Shown piece after piece: positions 33,676 through 34,112 of a stretch of DNA of 34,112 nucleotides. The stretch covers positions 1-34,112 of the forward strand of contig JAURMM010000222.1 in assembly GCA_030830685.1 (NCBI GenBank). The letters are read 5' to 3'. The first letter of the stretch is position 1; every line of letters starts with the position of its first letter. This DNA is from Gammaproteobacteria bacterium. Its GTDB lineage: Bacteria > Pseudomonadota > Gammaproteobacteria > Ga0077536. The notes below the pieces were generated by a model that did not search any database, was not told the DNA's origin, and saw only the letters and a program-made list of their open reading frames with translations. The position numbers and the translations under genes are program-made.

Positions 33676-34112
33676 CTAACGGCTTTTCGTGATGGCGTTA
33701 ATCAGCGTTCGTGCGAGGGCCTCACGTTCTCCATCGGTCAGGAAGTGCCCGATGGTCACCTCTCGACCGTGGGATGCGAAACACAGTCGCGAGGGATGCC
33801 AGCGGTTGGGCGAGGGTCGCAACTCGATGCGTACCCAGGCCTGCTCGAAGTGGTGAACCTCTTCCGGGCCGTCGCGGCCTTTTTCGATGATGACCTCGGA
33901 ACCTTCCAGCCGGACGATCTCGCGATGACGTCCGGTGAGATTGACCCAGTAGAAAGCTCCCCACAGCAACGCGATTTCGAGACCCGCGAAGGGCAGAACC
34001 AGCGGTGCGCCATAGAACGCTGACAGGATGCCGCTAGTGGCGGGAATCAGGCTCAGCAACCACAACCACCGGCGGGCTTTCGCCCAGGTCAGGGAGCGTT
34101 GCGGCTGGATGA
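33676..34112 (-). CDS. DUF2244-like membrane protein, truncated by the window edge
   Basis: The frame is open to the right edge, and the residues upstream of the TTG at 34065 (QPQRSLTWAKARRWLWLL) fit the P-x-R-S-L-[ST] opening of DUF2244 proteins, so the true start lies outside the window. What remains has two hydrophobic helices (around WLWLLSLIPATSG and LPFAGLEIALLWGAFYW), then a soluble beta-rich domain with EVIIEKGR, VRIELRPSP and a final helix DGEREALARTLINAI. Genes of this family often lie beside oxidase subunit II. It is on the same strand as coxII, 58 bases upstream of its start. Function is unknown. Confidence 0.7.
   Translation of the reverse strand, partial: IQPQRSLTWAKARRWLWLLSLIPATSGILSAFYGAPLVLPFAGLEIALLWGAFYWVNLTGRHREIVRLEGSEVIIEKGRDGPEEVHHFEQAWVRIELRPSPNRWHPSRLCFASHGREVTIGHFLTDGEREALARTLINAITKSR

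Overview
The window is about 34 kb of GC-rich, densely coding bacterial chromosome. Gene content and order point to a gammaproteobacterium (Pseudomonadota). Two blocks keep the order familiar from Pseudomonas and relatives: ggt-ferredoxin-coaD-rsmD-M16-M16-ftsY followed by rpoH, and an aa3-type cytochrome c oxidase cluster (coxII-coxI-small ORF-ctaG-coxIII-DUF2909-SURF1-ctaA-cyoE). I cannot name a genus. No tRNA, rRNA, CRISPR array, insertion sequence or phage gene is visible. No gene-free stretch exceeds 300 bases; the longest is 955-1177.

Region 1 (1-12.3 kb) is accessory metabolism and transport. It opens with a left-truncated SGNH-hydrolase-like gene whose catalytic residues are mostly replaced, followed by an MMPL/RND exporter with an 18-bp perfect palindrome upstream. 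A five-gene minus-strand operon follows (NTF2-like, GNAT, nitrilase-superfamily amidase, PcaD-like hydrolase, alkyltransferase-like DNA repair protein). After it come an AI-2E-type permease, a small membrane protein, and a plus-strand run of LLM flavin oxidoreductase, VOC protein, SDR and TolC-like outer-membrane protein.

Region 2 (12.5-19.4 kb) is conserved housekeeping: gamma-glutamyltransferase, an 8-Cys ferredoxin, coaD, rsmD, an inactive/active M16 peptidase pair, and a divergent ftsY lacking the long acidic N-terminal domain. In many gammaproteobacteria ftsY is followed by ftsE, ftsX and rpoH. Here ftsEX is absent, and a tightly overlapping minus-strand operon lies between ftsY and rpoH (19.4-24.0 kb). 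It encodes a HAPMO-like Baeyer-Villiger monooxygenase, a cupin, a PQQ-type quinoprotein with Gly in place of the expected catalytic Asp, and a small HExxH protein.

Region 3 (24.1-25.1 kb) is rpoH. It has a perfect CIRCE operator (HrcA site) overlapping a sequence that matches a sigma-E promoter with the same 16-nt spacing I recall for E. coli rpoH P3. This would place the heat-shock sigma factor under both envelope-stress and HrcA control, and it is the strongest regulatory observation here.

Region 4 (25.1-34.1 kb) is the cytochrome oxidase locus, almost all on the minus strand: structural subunits II, I and III, copper and heme assembly factors, a thioredoxin-like membrane-anchored protein, a 47-residue single-span protein too short for routine calling, and a DUF2244-like gene cut by the right edge.
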